Shown piece after piece: positions 8,287-16,989 of a stretch of DNA of 64,000 nucleotides. Source of the stretch: Actinocatenispora thailandica. Its GTDB lineage: Bacteria; Actinomycetota; Actinomycetes; Mycobacteriales; Micromonosporaceae. Under the pieces are notes generated by a model. The model had not been told where the DNA came from. It was given only the letters and a program-made list of their open reading frames with translations, and made no database searches. Where the stretch lies: assembly GCF_016865425.1 (NCBI RefSeq), contig NZ_AP023355.1:6818198-6882197 (forward strand), in the 5' to 3' direction. The first letter of the stretch is position 1; each line of letters starts with the position of its first letter. Position numbers and translations under genes: made by a program.

Positions 8287-9642
8287 TCACATGCCTGCGC
8301 GAGGCAACCGTACCTCAGCGACCGTTCCGTCCGGATTACGCCGCCGTAACGACACCTCGCCATGCTGGCCCTCCACGATCCGACGTACCAGGTAAAGCCC
8401 GAGGCCAACGCCGCCGAACCGGCGCCGATCGGTCCGTTCCGCCTGCCAGAAGCGGTCGAAGACGCGGCCGGTGTCCTCCGGCCGTACCCCGATGCCGCTG
8501 TCGGCTACCTCGAACCACACTGTGTTGTCGTCCGCACCGGCCGTCAGCGTTATCACTCCGCCATCAGGCGAATATTTGTGGGCGTTCTGGACCAGCTCCG
8601 TCAGTACGGTCGGCACGCTGTCCGGATCGCCGTACGCCGGGGGCAGCCGGTCCGGCAGCACCGTCCGCAGCCGGGCGGCCTCCTCCGAGCCGAGCCGCGC
8701 CACCGCCCCGGACAGCGCCGCCAGCAGGTCGAACTCGCGCGGTTCGAGCAGCGCGTCGACCCGCTCCTCGTCACCGCCGAGCAGCAGCCGGTCCACCAGG
8801 ACGGCGAGCCGGTCGGCGCGCTCGTGGATGGCCCGTACCAGGTCCCGCCGGGTGTCCTCGCCGAGCTGGTCCCACCGGCGGTGCAGCGTGTCGACGTACC
8901 CGCGGATCACCGTGACCGGGGTGCGCAGCTCGTGGCTGGTGGTGGCGACGAACAGGTCCTTCGCCCGTTCCCGCCGGCGCGCCTCGGTGACGTCCCGGAA
9001 CGTCACCACCTGGTCGGTGGACCCGGCGAGCGCGGTACAGGACACCGACAGCACCCGGCCGTCGGCGAGGTCGAGTTCCACGGTGCGGCCCGGCGGCGGT
9101 ACCGCGAACGGCACGGTGCGGCCGACCGCCTGCGCCGCGGTGCGCCCGGTGATCACCTGCGCCGCGGGGTTCCAGCTGCGTACCGTGCCGTCGGCGGCGA
9201 CCACGGCGAGGCCGTCGGCGAGCGCGGCGACGAGCGGGTCGGTCGCCGGCGGGCAGACCACGCCGAGCAGCCGGGCCACCAGCCGTACCGCGTCCTGGTC
9301 GTCCCGGTCGAGTCGCTGGTCCGGGCGCAGGTGGACGCGCAGCACCCCGGCCGGGCGCCCTTCGGCGTCCGGCACCGCGACGGTGACCGTCCCCGTCGCA
9401 TCGGCCGACGGGGTGCCCCCGGCCATCTCCGGCGTACCGGTGCTGCCCAGCGACCAGGCCGCGCCGGGGCTCGCCGCGACCACCCGGGCCACGCCCTCGC
9501 CGGGGACGGCGAACGTGGCGCCGGCGGCACCGAGCGCATCGGACAGGGCGATGAGCAGCTCCCGTACCGCCGGTTTCGGGTGCCGGCCGGCGTCGGTGGC
9601 ACGCAGCACGCCGGCGATCAGTACGGGGAAGTCCACGGCCAT
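8287..9642 (-). CDS. Soluble GAF/PAS sensor histidine kinase
   Basis: 451 aa without membrane segments. Order: GAF-like region (about 9-130), PAS (about 140-222, ending VVTFRDVTEARRRERAKD), HisKA with phosphoacceptor H237 in TTSHELRTPV, and HATPase with N-box ELVQNAHKYS, G1 DSGIGV and G2 GGVGLGLYLV. It should sense a cytosolic signal. No response regulator gene is adjacent, so this is an orphan kinase. The RsbW-like ATPase gene follows on the same strand (15 bp), which suggests co-transcription. Confidence 0.88.
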   Translation of the reverse strand: MAVDFPVLIAGVLRATDAGRHPKPAVRELLIALSDALGAAGATFAVPGEGVARVVAASPGAAWSLGSTGTPEMAGGTPSADATGTVTVAVPDAEGRPAGVLRVHLRPDQRLDRDDQDAVRLVARLLGVVCPPATDPLVAALADGLAVVAADGTVRSWNPAAQVITGRTAAQAVGRTVPFAVPPPGRTVELDLADGRVLSVSCTALAGSTDQVVTFRDVTEARRRERAKDLFVATTSHELRTPVTVIRGYVDTLHRRWDQLGEDTRRDLVRAIHERADRLAVLVDRLLLGGDEERVDALLEPREFDLLAALSGAVARLGSEEAARLRTVLPDRLPPAYGDPDSVPTVLTELVQNAHKYSPDGGVITLTAGADDNTVWFEVADSGIGVRPEDTGRVFDRFWQAERTDRRRFGGVGLGLYLVRRIVEGQHGEVSLRRRNPDGTVAEVRLPRAGM

Positions 9643-9765
9643 CGCGGTCGAGTCTTGCCGGCCGGCAGGCAGGACGCAACCGCGCGGCGGCGACTTCGCC
9701 GCTCATACCTCAAATACGCCGGTTTGGTGCACCGGATAGGGGCAGACGCGCCGCGGTGGACCAGG

Positions 9766-10101
9766 TCAGATGATGCGCGGCGCGTCCTCGCCGGTGCTCT
9801 CCAGCGCGCGGTCGGCCGCGGCCCAGGCGCGCATCCCACCGTCCACGTTGCGGACCTGGTCGAACCCGTTGCCCAGCAGGTACGCGGTGACCTGGGCGGA
9901 GCGGCCACCGGACCGGCAGATCACGTACACGTCGTCGTCCATCGGCACCTCGCCCAGCCGGGCGGGCACGTCCTGCATCGGCAGGTGGTGGGCACCCGGC
10001 GCGTGCCCGGCGGCCCATTCGTCCGGCTCCCGAACGTCGAGCAGGTACGCGTCCGCCGGGACGTCGGCGGTCGACACGGTGGGTACCTCTGGTGCGAACA
10101 C
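9766..10101 (-). CDS. Single-domain rhodanese-like sulfurtransferase
   Basis: 111 aa from GTG 10101, chosen because AGGAGG stands 8 nt upstream; a longer frame to 10194 has no ribosome site. The active-site loop is CRSGGRS with C62 and the substrate-positioning DVREPDEWAAGHAPGA segment is intact. Family members move sulfane sulfur or act as thiol carriers in the cytosol. It is flanked by a histidine kinase and LCP genes on the same strand, with no sulfur-metabolism genes nearby, so the physiological partner is unknown. Confidence 0.88.
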   Translation of the reverse strand: MFAPEVPTVSTADVPADAYLLDVREPDEWAAGHAPGAHHLPMQDVPARLGEVPMDDDVYVICRSGGRSAQVTAYLLGNGFDQVRNVDGGMRAWAAADRALESTGEDAPRII

Positions 10102-10218
10102 GATGGGAGCCTCCTGATGGTCGTCTCCCGCAACGTATACCGCGCCGGACCGGCCGGCCAGGCGGGCACCGCGCCCGGTCGGCCACGCGGGCACCGCCAG
10201 CGGGCCACCCGGGCACCG

Positions 10219-11274
10219 TCAACCGGCGTTCTTGTTGACCAGGGTGGGGTGCGCCGCCGCCCAGGTCGCGAGATCGTCCTCGCGGATCGCGGTGAACAGG
10301 CTGCGGCCGGTGTCGTCGAGTTGCTGGATCGCCTGCCCGTCCGGCGAGTACCCGTCGATCTCCGGCAGCCGCAGCATGGTGATGTCCGAACCGGAGATGT
10401 TGTGCAGCGAGAACACCAGGTCGGGCAGCGGGGTGCCGTTGGTGTCGACGGTGAGGTCGTCGCCGACCGCGCGGATCACCCGGTCCAGCTTCGCCGGATT
10501 CGACGACAGCCCCTGGCGCTCGGCCTCCCCGGCCGCCGCCTTGATCAGCTGCTGCTGGTGTCGCTGCCGGCCGTAGTCGCCGTCCGGCAGGTCCTCGCGC
10601 TGCCGCACGTAGTCGAGTGCCTCGGCGCCGGTGAAGTGGTGGCAACCGACGGTGAACAGCCGTCCGGTGTGGATCGACCTGCTGCGCTCGTCGACGCACA
10701 GCCGGATCCCGCCGAGCGCGTCGACGACCCGGTCGAACCCCTGGAAGCTGACGATGACCATGCCGTCCAGCGACACACCGGTGAGCTGCTCGACGGTACG
10801 GGCGGTCAGCTTCGGCCCGCCGAAGACGTACGCGGCGTTGATCTTCGCCGTGCAACCGGCACCCTGGCCGCAGTCGTCGATGGGTACCCACAGGTCACGC
10901 GGGATCGAGATCAGGTACGCGTGCCGGTGGTCGGCGGTGACGTGCGCGATCATGATCGTGTCGGACCGGCCCAGGTCACCGGTGGTGTCGGTGGGCCGCT
11001 TGTCCGATCCGAGCAGCAGGTAGTCGAACGCGCCGTCGATCACCTCGTGCCCCGACGACCCGTCGATCAGGTCCGCCCGGTGCACGCTGCTGTCGTACCG
11101 GTGCAGCAGCGCGGCGCCGGCCGCCATCGTGCCGCCGGACAGCACCAGCAGCACCGCGCCGACCCACACCAGCAACCGGGCCCACAGCGGCGACTTGCGC
11201 CGCCCGTCCCGCCCGGTCCGCGCCCTGGCCACGGCCCGCCTCCCCGTCGCCGGGGCAGCGATCGGCCCCGGCAC
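10219..11274 (-). CDS. LytR-CpsA-Psr (LCP) family ligase 1
   Basis: 351 aa with one N-terminal membrane anchor (about 31-53) and an extracellular LCP domain: LLLGSDKRPTD, GRSDTIMIAHV, SIPRDLWVPI, the NAAYVFGG helix and the basic DYVRQREDL segment that contacts the polyprenyl pyrophosphate. LCP enzymes transfer undecaprenyl-linked glycopolymers to peptidoglycan. A second LCP gene lies 50 bp upstream in the same direction, so the two are probably co-transcribed paralogs. Extra cysteines (DDCGQGAGC) could form an extracellular disulfide. Confidence 0.92.
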   Translation of the reverse strand: MPGPIAAPATGRRAVARARTGRDGRRKSPLWARLLVWVGAVLLVLSGGTMAAGAALLHRYDSSVHRADLIDGSSGHEVIDGAFDYLLLGSDKRPTDTTGDLGRSDTIMIAHVTADHRHAYLISIPRDLWVPIDDCGQGAGCTAKINAAYVFGGPKLTARTVEQLTGVSLDGMVIVSFQGFDRVVDALGGIRLCVDERSRSIHTGRLFTVGCHHFTGAEALDYVRQREDLPDGDYGRQRHQQQLIKAAAGEAERQGLSSNPAKLDRVIRAVGDDLTVDTNGTPLPDLVFSLHNISGSDITMLRLPEIDGYSPDGQAIQQLDDTGRSLFTAIREDDLATWAAAHPTLVNKNAG

Positions 11275-11324
11275 GAGTCATTGTGTGTCGGGGCCGTCGC
11301 GCTCCGTCTCGGAAGTGCGGGTTG

Positions 11325-12545
11325 TTACTTCTTCTGAGGGTTGTCCTTCAACCACTTGGCGACGCTGTCGTTGGTGACCGCGTCGTACAGCGAGGACGCC
11401 TTCTGCTTGTCCGACAGCACCACGCTCTGCCCGTCCATCGTGCCGGTGCCGTCGTTCGGGCTGGTCAGGAACGTGATGTCGTTGCTGCGCAGGTTGCGGA
11501 ACTGCACCGCCTCGTCGATCAGCTGGAAGCTCTTGTCCACCTGGATCACCTTGACGACCGCCTGCAGGAAGTCGTTCAGCTTCTTCGGGTTGGACAGTGT
11601 GCCGCTGCTCGCCGCCTTGTTCAGCAGCGCCTTGAGGAACTGCTGCTGGTGCTTCTGCCGGGCGAAGTCGCCGGTGGCGAACTGGTACCGCTGGCGGCAG
11701 TAGTCGAGGGCCTGCGCGCCGTCGAAGGTGTGCCAGCCCTTGGTGAACTTGCGGTGCGGCGGATGGATCGACGTGATCGTCTGGTCCACGTACATCCGGA
11801 CCCCGCCCAGCGCGTCGGTGACCTGCTGGAAGCCCTGGAAGTTCATGATCGCGACGTGGTCGATCCGGACCCCGGTGAAACCCTCCACCGTCTTGACCAT
11901 CAGCGGGGTGCCGCCCCAGGCGAACGCGGCGTTGATCTTCGCGTTGGTGCCGCCGCCGTTGGCGCCCTTCATCTCCGGCACGTACACCCAGGTGTCGCGC
12001 GGGATGGAGACCACGTAGGCGTGATTGTGGTCGGCGTCGATGTGCAGCAGCATGATCGTGTCGGTGCGCGGCTTCTCGCCGCTCTTCTTCCAGCTCGTGC
12101 GCATGTCGCTGCCGAGCATCAGGATGTTCTGCGCGCCGTCGACCTTCTTCGCCGGCCGGCCGCCGGTCAACCCGGCGAACGCGTCGGTGCGGTGCAGCTT
12201 GCTGTCCAGCGAGCTGGCGTACGCCCAGACGCCGACGGTGCCGACGCCGGCCAGCACCACCAGCGCCAGCACGATGACCAGGATGCGCCGGCCCCAGCGT
12301 GGCCGGCGCTTGCCGCGGTACTGGTTGCCCCCGCCGCCCCCGCCGCCACCGCCCGGGCGCCGCGGGCCGCGTGGGCCGCCGGGGCCGCCGCCGCTGGGGG
12401 CGGGCCGGGCCGAGCCGCGGGCTGGGCGGCTCTGCCCGCCCAGGTAGCTGCGCGGCACGGTGCCGTGCGACATCCCCTCGCGGCCGGGTGTCCGGCCGGA
12501 GCGGACCCGGGCGGAGCCGCGCGCGTTCGGGGGTGTGGAAGCCAT
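11325..12545 (-). CDS. LytR-CpsA-Psr (LCP) family ligase 2
   Basis: 406 aa. A long basic, Gly/Pro/Arg-rich cytosolic tail (about 1-85, with a run of nine glycines) precedes the single membrane span (about 87-110). The extracellular LCP domain has LMLGSDMRTSW, RTDTIMLLHID, SIPRDTWVYVP, NAAFAWGG and DYCRQRYQF. The function is the same class of reaction as the neighbouring paralog. The disordered tail is a frequent target for phosphorylation or protein contacts in actinomycete LCPs (family knowledge). It is the first gene of the pair; its promoter should lie in 12546-12650. Confidence 0.92.
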   Translation of the reverse strand: MASTPPNARGSARVRSGRTPGREGMSHGTVPRSYLGGQSRPARGSARPAPSGGGPGGPRGPRRPGGGGGGGGGNQYRGKRRPRWGRRILVIVLALVVLAGVGTVGVWAYASSLDSKLHRTDAFAGLTGGRPAKKVDGAQNILMLGSDMRTSWKKSGEKPRTDTIMLLHIDADHNHAYVVSIPRDTWVYVPEMKGANGGGTNAKINAAFAWGGTPLMVKTVEGFTGVRIDHVAIMNFQGFQQVTDALGGVRMYVDQTITSIHPPHRKFTKGWHTFDGAQALDYCRQRYQFATGDFARQKHQQQFLKALLNKAASSGTLSNPKKLNDFLQAVVKVIQVDKSFQLIDEAVQFRNLRSNDITFLTSPNDGTGTMDGQSVVLSDKQKASSLYDAVTNDSVAKWLKDNPQKK

Positions 12546-12990
12546 GGACCCAGCGTACGGGCAGTAGTCCCGGTACGAATGGCGCCACGACGACAGTACC
12601 GGCAGATCGGACAGCTGCCGCGGCTCGCGATCATGCCGCTGACGAGCGAAGACGCCCGGGAAGCCGGCGGTACCTCAGAGGTTGCTGCGAATTTCGCGGC
12701 GCGGCGGTCGCCGCCGGGCGGCCGGGACCCACCGTGCTTGGTCCCCCCGGACCACCCGACCGCCCCGCGACGACCTGTCTGCACACCCACACCCGCCGGC
12801 CGGCGGCGGGCCCCCGGTGGTGCGTCGTGATGCGTGCCGGCGGCCCCGGGAGCCGAGAGGCACGCAATCGAACCTAATCAGGGCCGGCGTTCCACCGCAG
12901 GGACCAAAGTCCCGGAAAGCGCCGATGTTCGGCGGATCCACCCGATGCCGCCCGCGGCTCCGGTAGCGGGCCGGATCGGACGGGACGCGA
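12546..12990. other. Intergenic region upstream of LCP ligase 2
   Basis: 445 bp with no supported gene; all frames through it are antisense shadows or Arg/Pro-rich. The LCP promoter is expected near 12546-12650. A small hairpin GGGACcaaaGTCCC lies near 12900-12913, just beyond the stop of the flavin reductase gene that ends at 12991, and may belong to its terminator. Confidence 0.5.
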
Positions 12991-13524
12991 TCAGGGGGTG
13001 CCGACCGTCAGGTAGCGGCCACGGCGGTACACCAGGGTCGGTTCGTCGGCGGCCAGCGTCACCTGCCGCACCGTCGCGTCGATTCGCCGGCTCCAGCCGA
13101 CCTCCGCCGCCCCGTCGTACCGGCAGCCGAGCCAGCTGGTGCCCGCGGCGAGCACCGGCCCCCACTCGGTGTCCGTCCAGTCCTGCTGTGCGAACAGCCC
13201 GCCCGGCGCCGGGGCGAGGCCGCCGAACCGGTCGGCCAGCACCCGGTGCCGGTCGCCGAGCAGTTGCACGGCGAACCGGCCGGTCGACTCGATCGCGTCG
13301 GCGAGGTCGCTGTCCGGGTCGATCATGCCGACCAGCCGGGCCGGGTCGCCGTCGACGACCAGCGTCGACGCGACGGTCAGCCCGGCCCGGCCACGCCCGG
13401 CCCCGGTGGTCCACAGCGTCACCGGTACCGCGAGCCGGCCCCGGAACCGGCGCAGCGGGTCGCGCTGGCCGGCAGGGGTCGCGTACGGGTGCTCGGCGTG
13501 GATCTGCGCACCGGGTTCGTCCAT
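12991..13524 (-). CDS. Flavin reductase-like (FMN-binding split barrel) protein A
   Basis: 177 aa. The FMN-binding split-barrel fold is suggested by GLTVASTLVVDGDPARLVGMIDP, ATGRFAVQLLGDRHRVLADRF and the C-terminal LVYRRGRYL. Related proteins bind FMN and reduce it, or act as unassigned flavin-binding proteins. No monooxygenase partner is adjacent. It is followed upstream by a second split-barrel protein on the same strand (48-bp gap); the two are only distantly alike. Confidence 0.75.
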   Translation of the reverse strand: MDEPGAQIHAEHPYATPAGQRDPLRRFRGRLAVPVTLWTTGAGRGRAGLTVASTLVVDGDPARLVGMIDPDSDLADAIESTGRFAVQLLGDRHRVLADRFGGLAPAPGGLFAQQDWTDTEWGPVLAAGTSWLGCRYDGAAEVGWSRRIDATVRQVTLAADEPTLVYRRGRYLTVGTP

Positions 13525-13572
13525 CCCGCCATTCTCTGCCGCCCGCGGCGATGACCGACGGGGTACGGCCGG

Positions 13573-14217
13573 TCAGCTCGCGGTCTCGGAACGGAACGTG
13601 TGCCCCAGCTCCGCTCCGAGCCCGAAGTAGTGCCGGAAGTTGTAGATCAACGGTTGCCACCGCGCCGGATCCACATGGTCGGTGCCGGGTACGACCAGTT
13701 CCGCCGCGGCGTGCACCCGCAGCACGTCGGCCTCGACGATCACGAACGACTCGTCCTGCGCCGGCCGCACCCGCCCCGCCCGGGCCTCCAACTGCAGCGG
13801 GCACTCGGCGACCCGCGGCGGCCGGACCAGCTCGGCCGGTGCCGGTGTCAGCCCGGCGGCGGCGAACTTCGCCGGCTCGTACCGGAACTGGCCGGCCTTG
13901 GCGGCCGGCACCGGGTCGCGGCCGGTGAGCGGCGCGAGCCGTTCCACCGCCCGCCACAGCGCCGGGCCGGGCAGGTTGATCACCAGGTCGGGGCGCTGCG
14001 CCAGGTTCACCGCGGTCTGGCCGGCGGCGCCGAGGCCGAGCACGACGGTACGGCCGAGTGCCCACGCCGAGGACATCGGCGCCAGGTTGGCGGTACCGTC
14101 CGCGTTCTCGGTGGACAGCAGCACCACCGGGGTGCCGAAGTACAGGATGTTCGGCTCGATGGTCAGGTGCGGCCCGGGCGACTGGGTGGGGGCCGGGGCG
14201 GTCGGTGCTTCGGTCAT
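13573..14217 (-). CDS. Flavin reductase-like (FMN-binding split barrel) protein B
   Basis: 214 aa from ATG 14217. The segments VVLLSTENADGTANLAPMSS and VNLAQRPDLVINLPG are typical of the flavin-reductase-domain group in which flavin sits at the split barrel. The C-terminal part (YNFRHYFGLGAELGHTF) is conserved in relatives annotated as flavin reductase family. It is probably co-transcribed with the smaller split-barrel gene. The substrate is unknown. Confidence 0.75.
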   Translation of the reverse strand: MTEAPTAPAPTQSPGPHLTIEPNILYFGTPVVLLSTENADGTANLAPMSSAWALGRTVVLGLGAAGQTAVNLAQRPDLVINLPGPALWRAVERLAPLTGRDPVPAAKAGQFRYEPAKFAAAGLTPAPAELVRPPRVAECPLQLEARAGRVRPAQDESFVIVEADVLRVHAAAELVVPGTDHVDPARWQPLIYNFRHYFGLGAELGHTFRSETAS

Positions 14218-14292
14218 GCGGCGACGCTAGGACGCGGACCGTTCGGCGCCCGCCGAAGCGTTCCGCGCCGGGAGTCGAAGCGGGCAGCCGGG

Positions 14293-15858
14293 TCAGTAGG
14301 CGCCGCGGCGGGCCAGCACCACGCCGAGGGTGCGCCAGAGGATCAGCAGGTCGAAGGTGAGCGACCAGTTGTCCACGTAGTACAGGTCGAGCCGGACCGC
14401 GTCGTCCCAGGACAGGTCGGAGCGGCCGGACACCTGCCACAGCCCGGTGATGCCGGGCCGCACCAGCAACCGGCGCCGTACGTCGCCGAGGAAGTCGCCG
14501 TCCTCCGCCGGCAGCGGCCGCGGGCCGACCAGCGACATCTCCCCGAACAGCACGTTGATCAGCTGCGGCAGCTCGTCCAGCGAGGTGCGGCGGAGGAACC
14601 GGCCGATCGGGATGACCCGCGGATCGTTGCGGATCTTGAACAGCAGCCCGTCGGTCTCGTTCTGGTCGGCGAGCAGCGCCAGCCGCTCCTCGGCGTCGGA
14701 GTACATGGTGCGGAACTTCCACACCTGGAACTGGTTGCCCTCGCGGCCGACCCGCGGCTGCCGGAAGAACACCGGGCCCGGGTCGGAGATCTTGATCGCG
14801 ATCGCGATCACGGCGAACAGCGGGGACAGCACCAGCAGGCCGAGCGCCGAGGCGACCCGGTCCAGCAGGTTCTTCGCCACCCAGCCGATGCCGGAGATCG
14901 TCGGCTCTTCCACGTGCAGCAGCGGCAGGCCCTCGACCGGCCGGATGTGCACCCGGGGGCCGGCGACGTCGGTCAGCTGCGGCGCCACCACCAGGTCGAT
15001 GCCGGTGCCCTCCAGCTGCCAGGCCAGCTTGCGCAGGCCGCCCTCCTCCTGCCGGGCGGTGCCGCACATCGCGATGGTGTCGGCGCCGATCTCGCCGACC
15101 ACCTCGATCAGGTCGCGCCCCGCGTACAGCGGGACGGGCGCCTCGACGCCGCGCGCGCCGGCCCGGCCCTCGGTGAGGAAGATGCCGGTCGGCACCAGCC
15201 CGGCGTTCGGGTTGCGGGTGATCGCCCGGTACACCTCCATCGCCTCCGGCAGCGTGCCGACCAGCAGCAGTTGCTGGGAGGCGCCGCCGCGGCGACGGAT
15301 CACGTACAGCACGATGCGGGCGACGCAGCGGGCGAACAGCACGTAGCCGAAGGCGGTCAGCAGCGCGGTACCGACGGAGATCCGGGACAGGTCGTACTTG
15401 AACGCCATCACCACGAACGACACGACCGCGACGACGATCAGCCCGCCGCGCACGACCCGCTTGAACTCCTCGGTCCCGATGCCGAGGTAGCGACGTTCGT
15501 ACGCACGGCTGCCCCAGAACGTGATCGACCAGCCGAGCGGCAGGACGATCAGCCCCCAGACGTACATCGAGACCGGGTGCACGGTGAAGCCGTCGCTGAA
15601 ACCGGCGTCCGGGTGGTCGGTGACCAGGATCGAGGTCAGCCCGCCGAGCGAGGTGAGGATCAGCTCCACGAGTGCCAGCACCAGCGCGTACGTCCGGTCC
15701 CAGCTCGGCCGGCGCTTCCGGTCGCGCAGCCAGAAGGAGCGGGTGATGCCGTTGTTGTCGTGTCCGTTCGGTGACATCTTCCGCGCCGCTCGTGTCGTCG
15801 CGGGCTCCGTCTTGGCCTGGCCCGGTGTGGTGTCCGGCCGTTCGAGGCTCGTGGTCAC
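14293..15858 (-). CDS. Polyprenyl-phosphate sugar-1-phosphate transferase (WcaJ/exopolysaccharide type)
   Basis: 521 aa from GTG 15858, chosen for the upstream GGGAGG; the frame runs on to 16014. An N-terminal four-to-five-span membrane part and a central CoA-binding-like Rossmann region precede a fifth span and the catalytic domain: KISDPGPVFFRQPRVGREG, KFRTMYSDAEE, RRTSLDELPQL and MSLVGPRPLP. It starts glycan assembly by putting a sugar-1-phosphate on undecaprenyl phosphate at the inner membrane face. Nearby LCP ligases, a GT4 glycosyltransferase and a flippase fit one envelope polymer pathway, although the polymer is unknown. Confidence 0.92.
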   Translation of the reverse strand: MTTSLERPDTTPGQAKTEPATTRAARKMSPNGHDNNGITRSFWLRDRKRRPSWDRTYALVLALVELILTSLGGLTSILVTDHPDAGFSDGFTVHPVSMYVWGLIVLPLGWSITFWGSRAYERRYLGIGTEEFKRVVRGGLIVVAVVSFVVMAFKYDLSRISVGTALLTAFGYVLFARCVARIVLYVIRRRGGASQQLLLVGTLPEAMEVYRAITRNPNAGLVPTGIFLTEGRAGARGVEAPVPLYAGRDLIEVVGEIGADTIAMCGTARQEEGGLRKLAWQLEGTGIDLVVAPQLTDVAGPRVHIRPVEGLPLLHVEEPTISGIGWVAKNLLDRVASALGLLVLSPLFAVIAIAIKISDPGPVFFRQPRVGREGNQFQVWKFRTMYSDAEERLALLADQNETDGLLFKIRNDPRVIPIGRFLRRTSLDELPQLINVLFGEMSLVGPRPLPAEDGDFLGDVRRRLLVRPGITGLWQVSGRSDLSWDDAVRLDLYYVDNWSLTFDLLILWRTLGVVLARRGAY

Positions 15859-16018
15859 CTCTGTGTGCCCTCCCGCACCCCGCGCACCGTGATCGTCAGG
15901 GCCATCAGTGTGCCACGGGTTGCTGTGTACTCCCCGTGACCCGCCCGACCGCCGCAACCGGCCCGAGCCGCCGAAGCGGGCCGGGCGTGCGCGACGCTGC
16001 CGCTCGTCGCTCACCTGA

Positions 16019-16882
16019 TCACTTCAGCAACCTGGACATCCGGCGGTCGGCCAGCGGCCGACCGGACGTCTGGCACGTCGGACAGTACTGAAGGCTGGTG
16101 TCGCTGAACGACACCTCACGGACAGTATCACCGCAAACCGGGCAGGGAAGACCGGCCCGGCCGTGCACCGCCAATCCGGATCGTTTTTCTGCCTTCAATG
16201 TTGCGGAGCGTTGCCCCACGGCTCGTTTCAGTGCATCGGTCAGCACCGCCCGCATCGCCTCGTACAGCCGGGACACCGCCGCCTCGTCGAGCCGGTCGGA
16301 CAGCGCGAACGGGGACAGCTTCGCGGCGTGCAGGATCTCGTCCGAGTACGCGTTGCCCACGCCGGCGAGCGTCCGCTGATCGGTGAGCACCCCCTTGATC
16401 TGACGGTGCGTACCGGCGAGCAGCTCGGCGAACCGCTCCGCGGGCACCTCCAGCGCGTCCGGCCCGAGCCGCGCGACGCCCGGTACCTGCAACGGGTCGG
16501 TGACCACGTAGGCGGCGAGCCGCTTCTGCGTACCGGCCTCGGTGAGGTCGAAGCCGGACCCGTCGTCGATGCGTACCCGCAGGGCGATCGGGCCCTTGCC
16601 GGGGCGCGGCGGGGTGGCCGGCAGCGAGTCGCGGTAGTGCAGCCAGCCGGCCCGGGACAGGTGCACCACCAGGTGCAGCTCCGGCGTGCCGGAGAAGCGG
16701 ACGTCGAGGAACTTCCCGTGCCGGCCGGCGCCGGCCAGCTCGCGGCCGACCAGCGCCGACAGCGGCGGGTCGTAGGTTTTCAGGGCGCTGAACGCGACCG
16801 GGTCGGCCCGGTCGACCCGGTGCCCCGCGGCGCGCTCGGTGAGGTAGGCGGCCAACGCCGCGACCTCCGGCAACTCCGGCAT
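16019..16882 (-). CDS. Fpg/Nei family DNA glycosylase/AP lyase
   Basis: 287 aa. It begins MPELPEV, giving the catalytic P2/E3 of the family after methionine removal. K58-type region RHGKFLDVRF, the H2TH segment GVGNAYSDEILHAA, and a C-terminal zinc finger with CPVCGD and CPTC pairs are present. The protein removes oxidised bases and cleaves the abasic site. The zinc finger indicates the Fpg/Nei1 group rather than zinc-less Nei. It is transcribed toward the sugar transferase and divergent from the glycosyltransferase (107-bp shared upstream region). Confidence 0.9.
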   Translation of the reverse strand: MPELPEVAALAAYLTERAAGHRVDRADPVAFSALKTYDPPLSALVGRELAGAGRHGKFLDVRFSGTPELHLVVHLSRAGWLHYRDSLPATPPRPGKGPIALRVRIDDGSGFDLTEAGTQKRLAAYVVTDPLQVPGVARLGPDALEVPAERFAELLAGTHRQIKGVLTDQRTLAGVGNAYSDEILHAAKLSPFALSDRLDEAAVSRLYEAMRAVLTDALKRAVGQRSATLKAEKRSGLAVHGRAGLPCPVCGDTVREVSFSDTSLQYCPTCQTSGRPLADRRMSRLLK

Positions 16883-16989
16883 CCGTCCAGTTCAGCAGGT
16901 CGACGCGGCGCCGTCCAACCGGTCGGGCAAAACGGGTCGGTAGGGTCTGGACGCACGGTTGGTCGGCGAGCGGGCAGGGGAAAACCGGT

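Noticed and set aside
8362-11337. 991-codon open frame on the plus strand
   Set aside because: It is antisense to the histidine kinase, rhodanese and LCP genes; its Arg/Gly/His/Pro-rich product is typical of shadows of high-GC genes.
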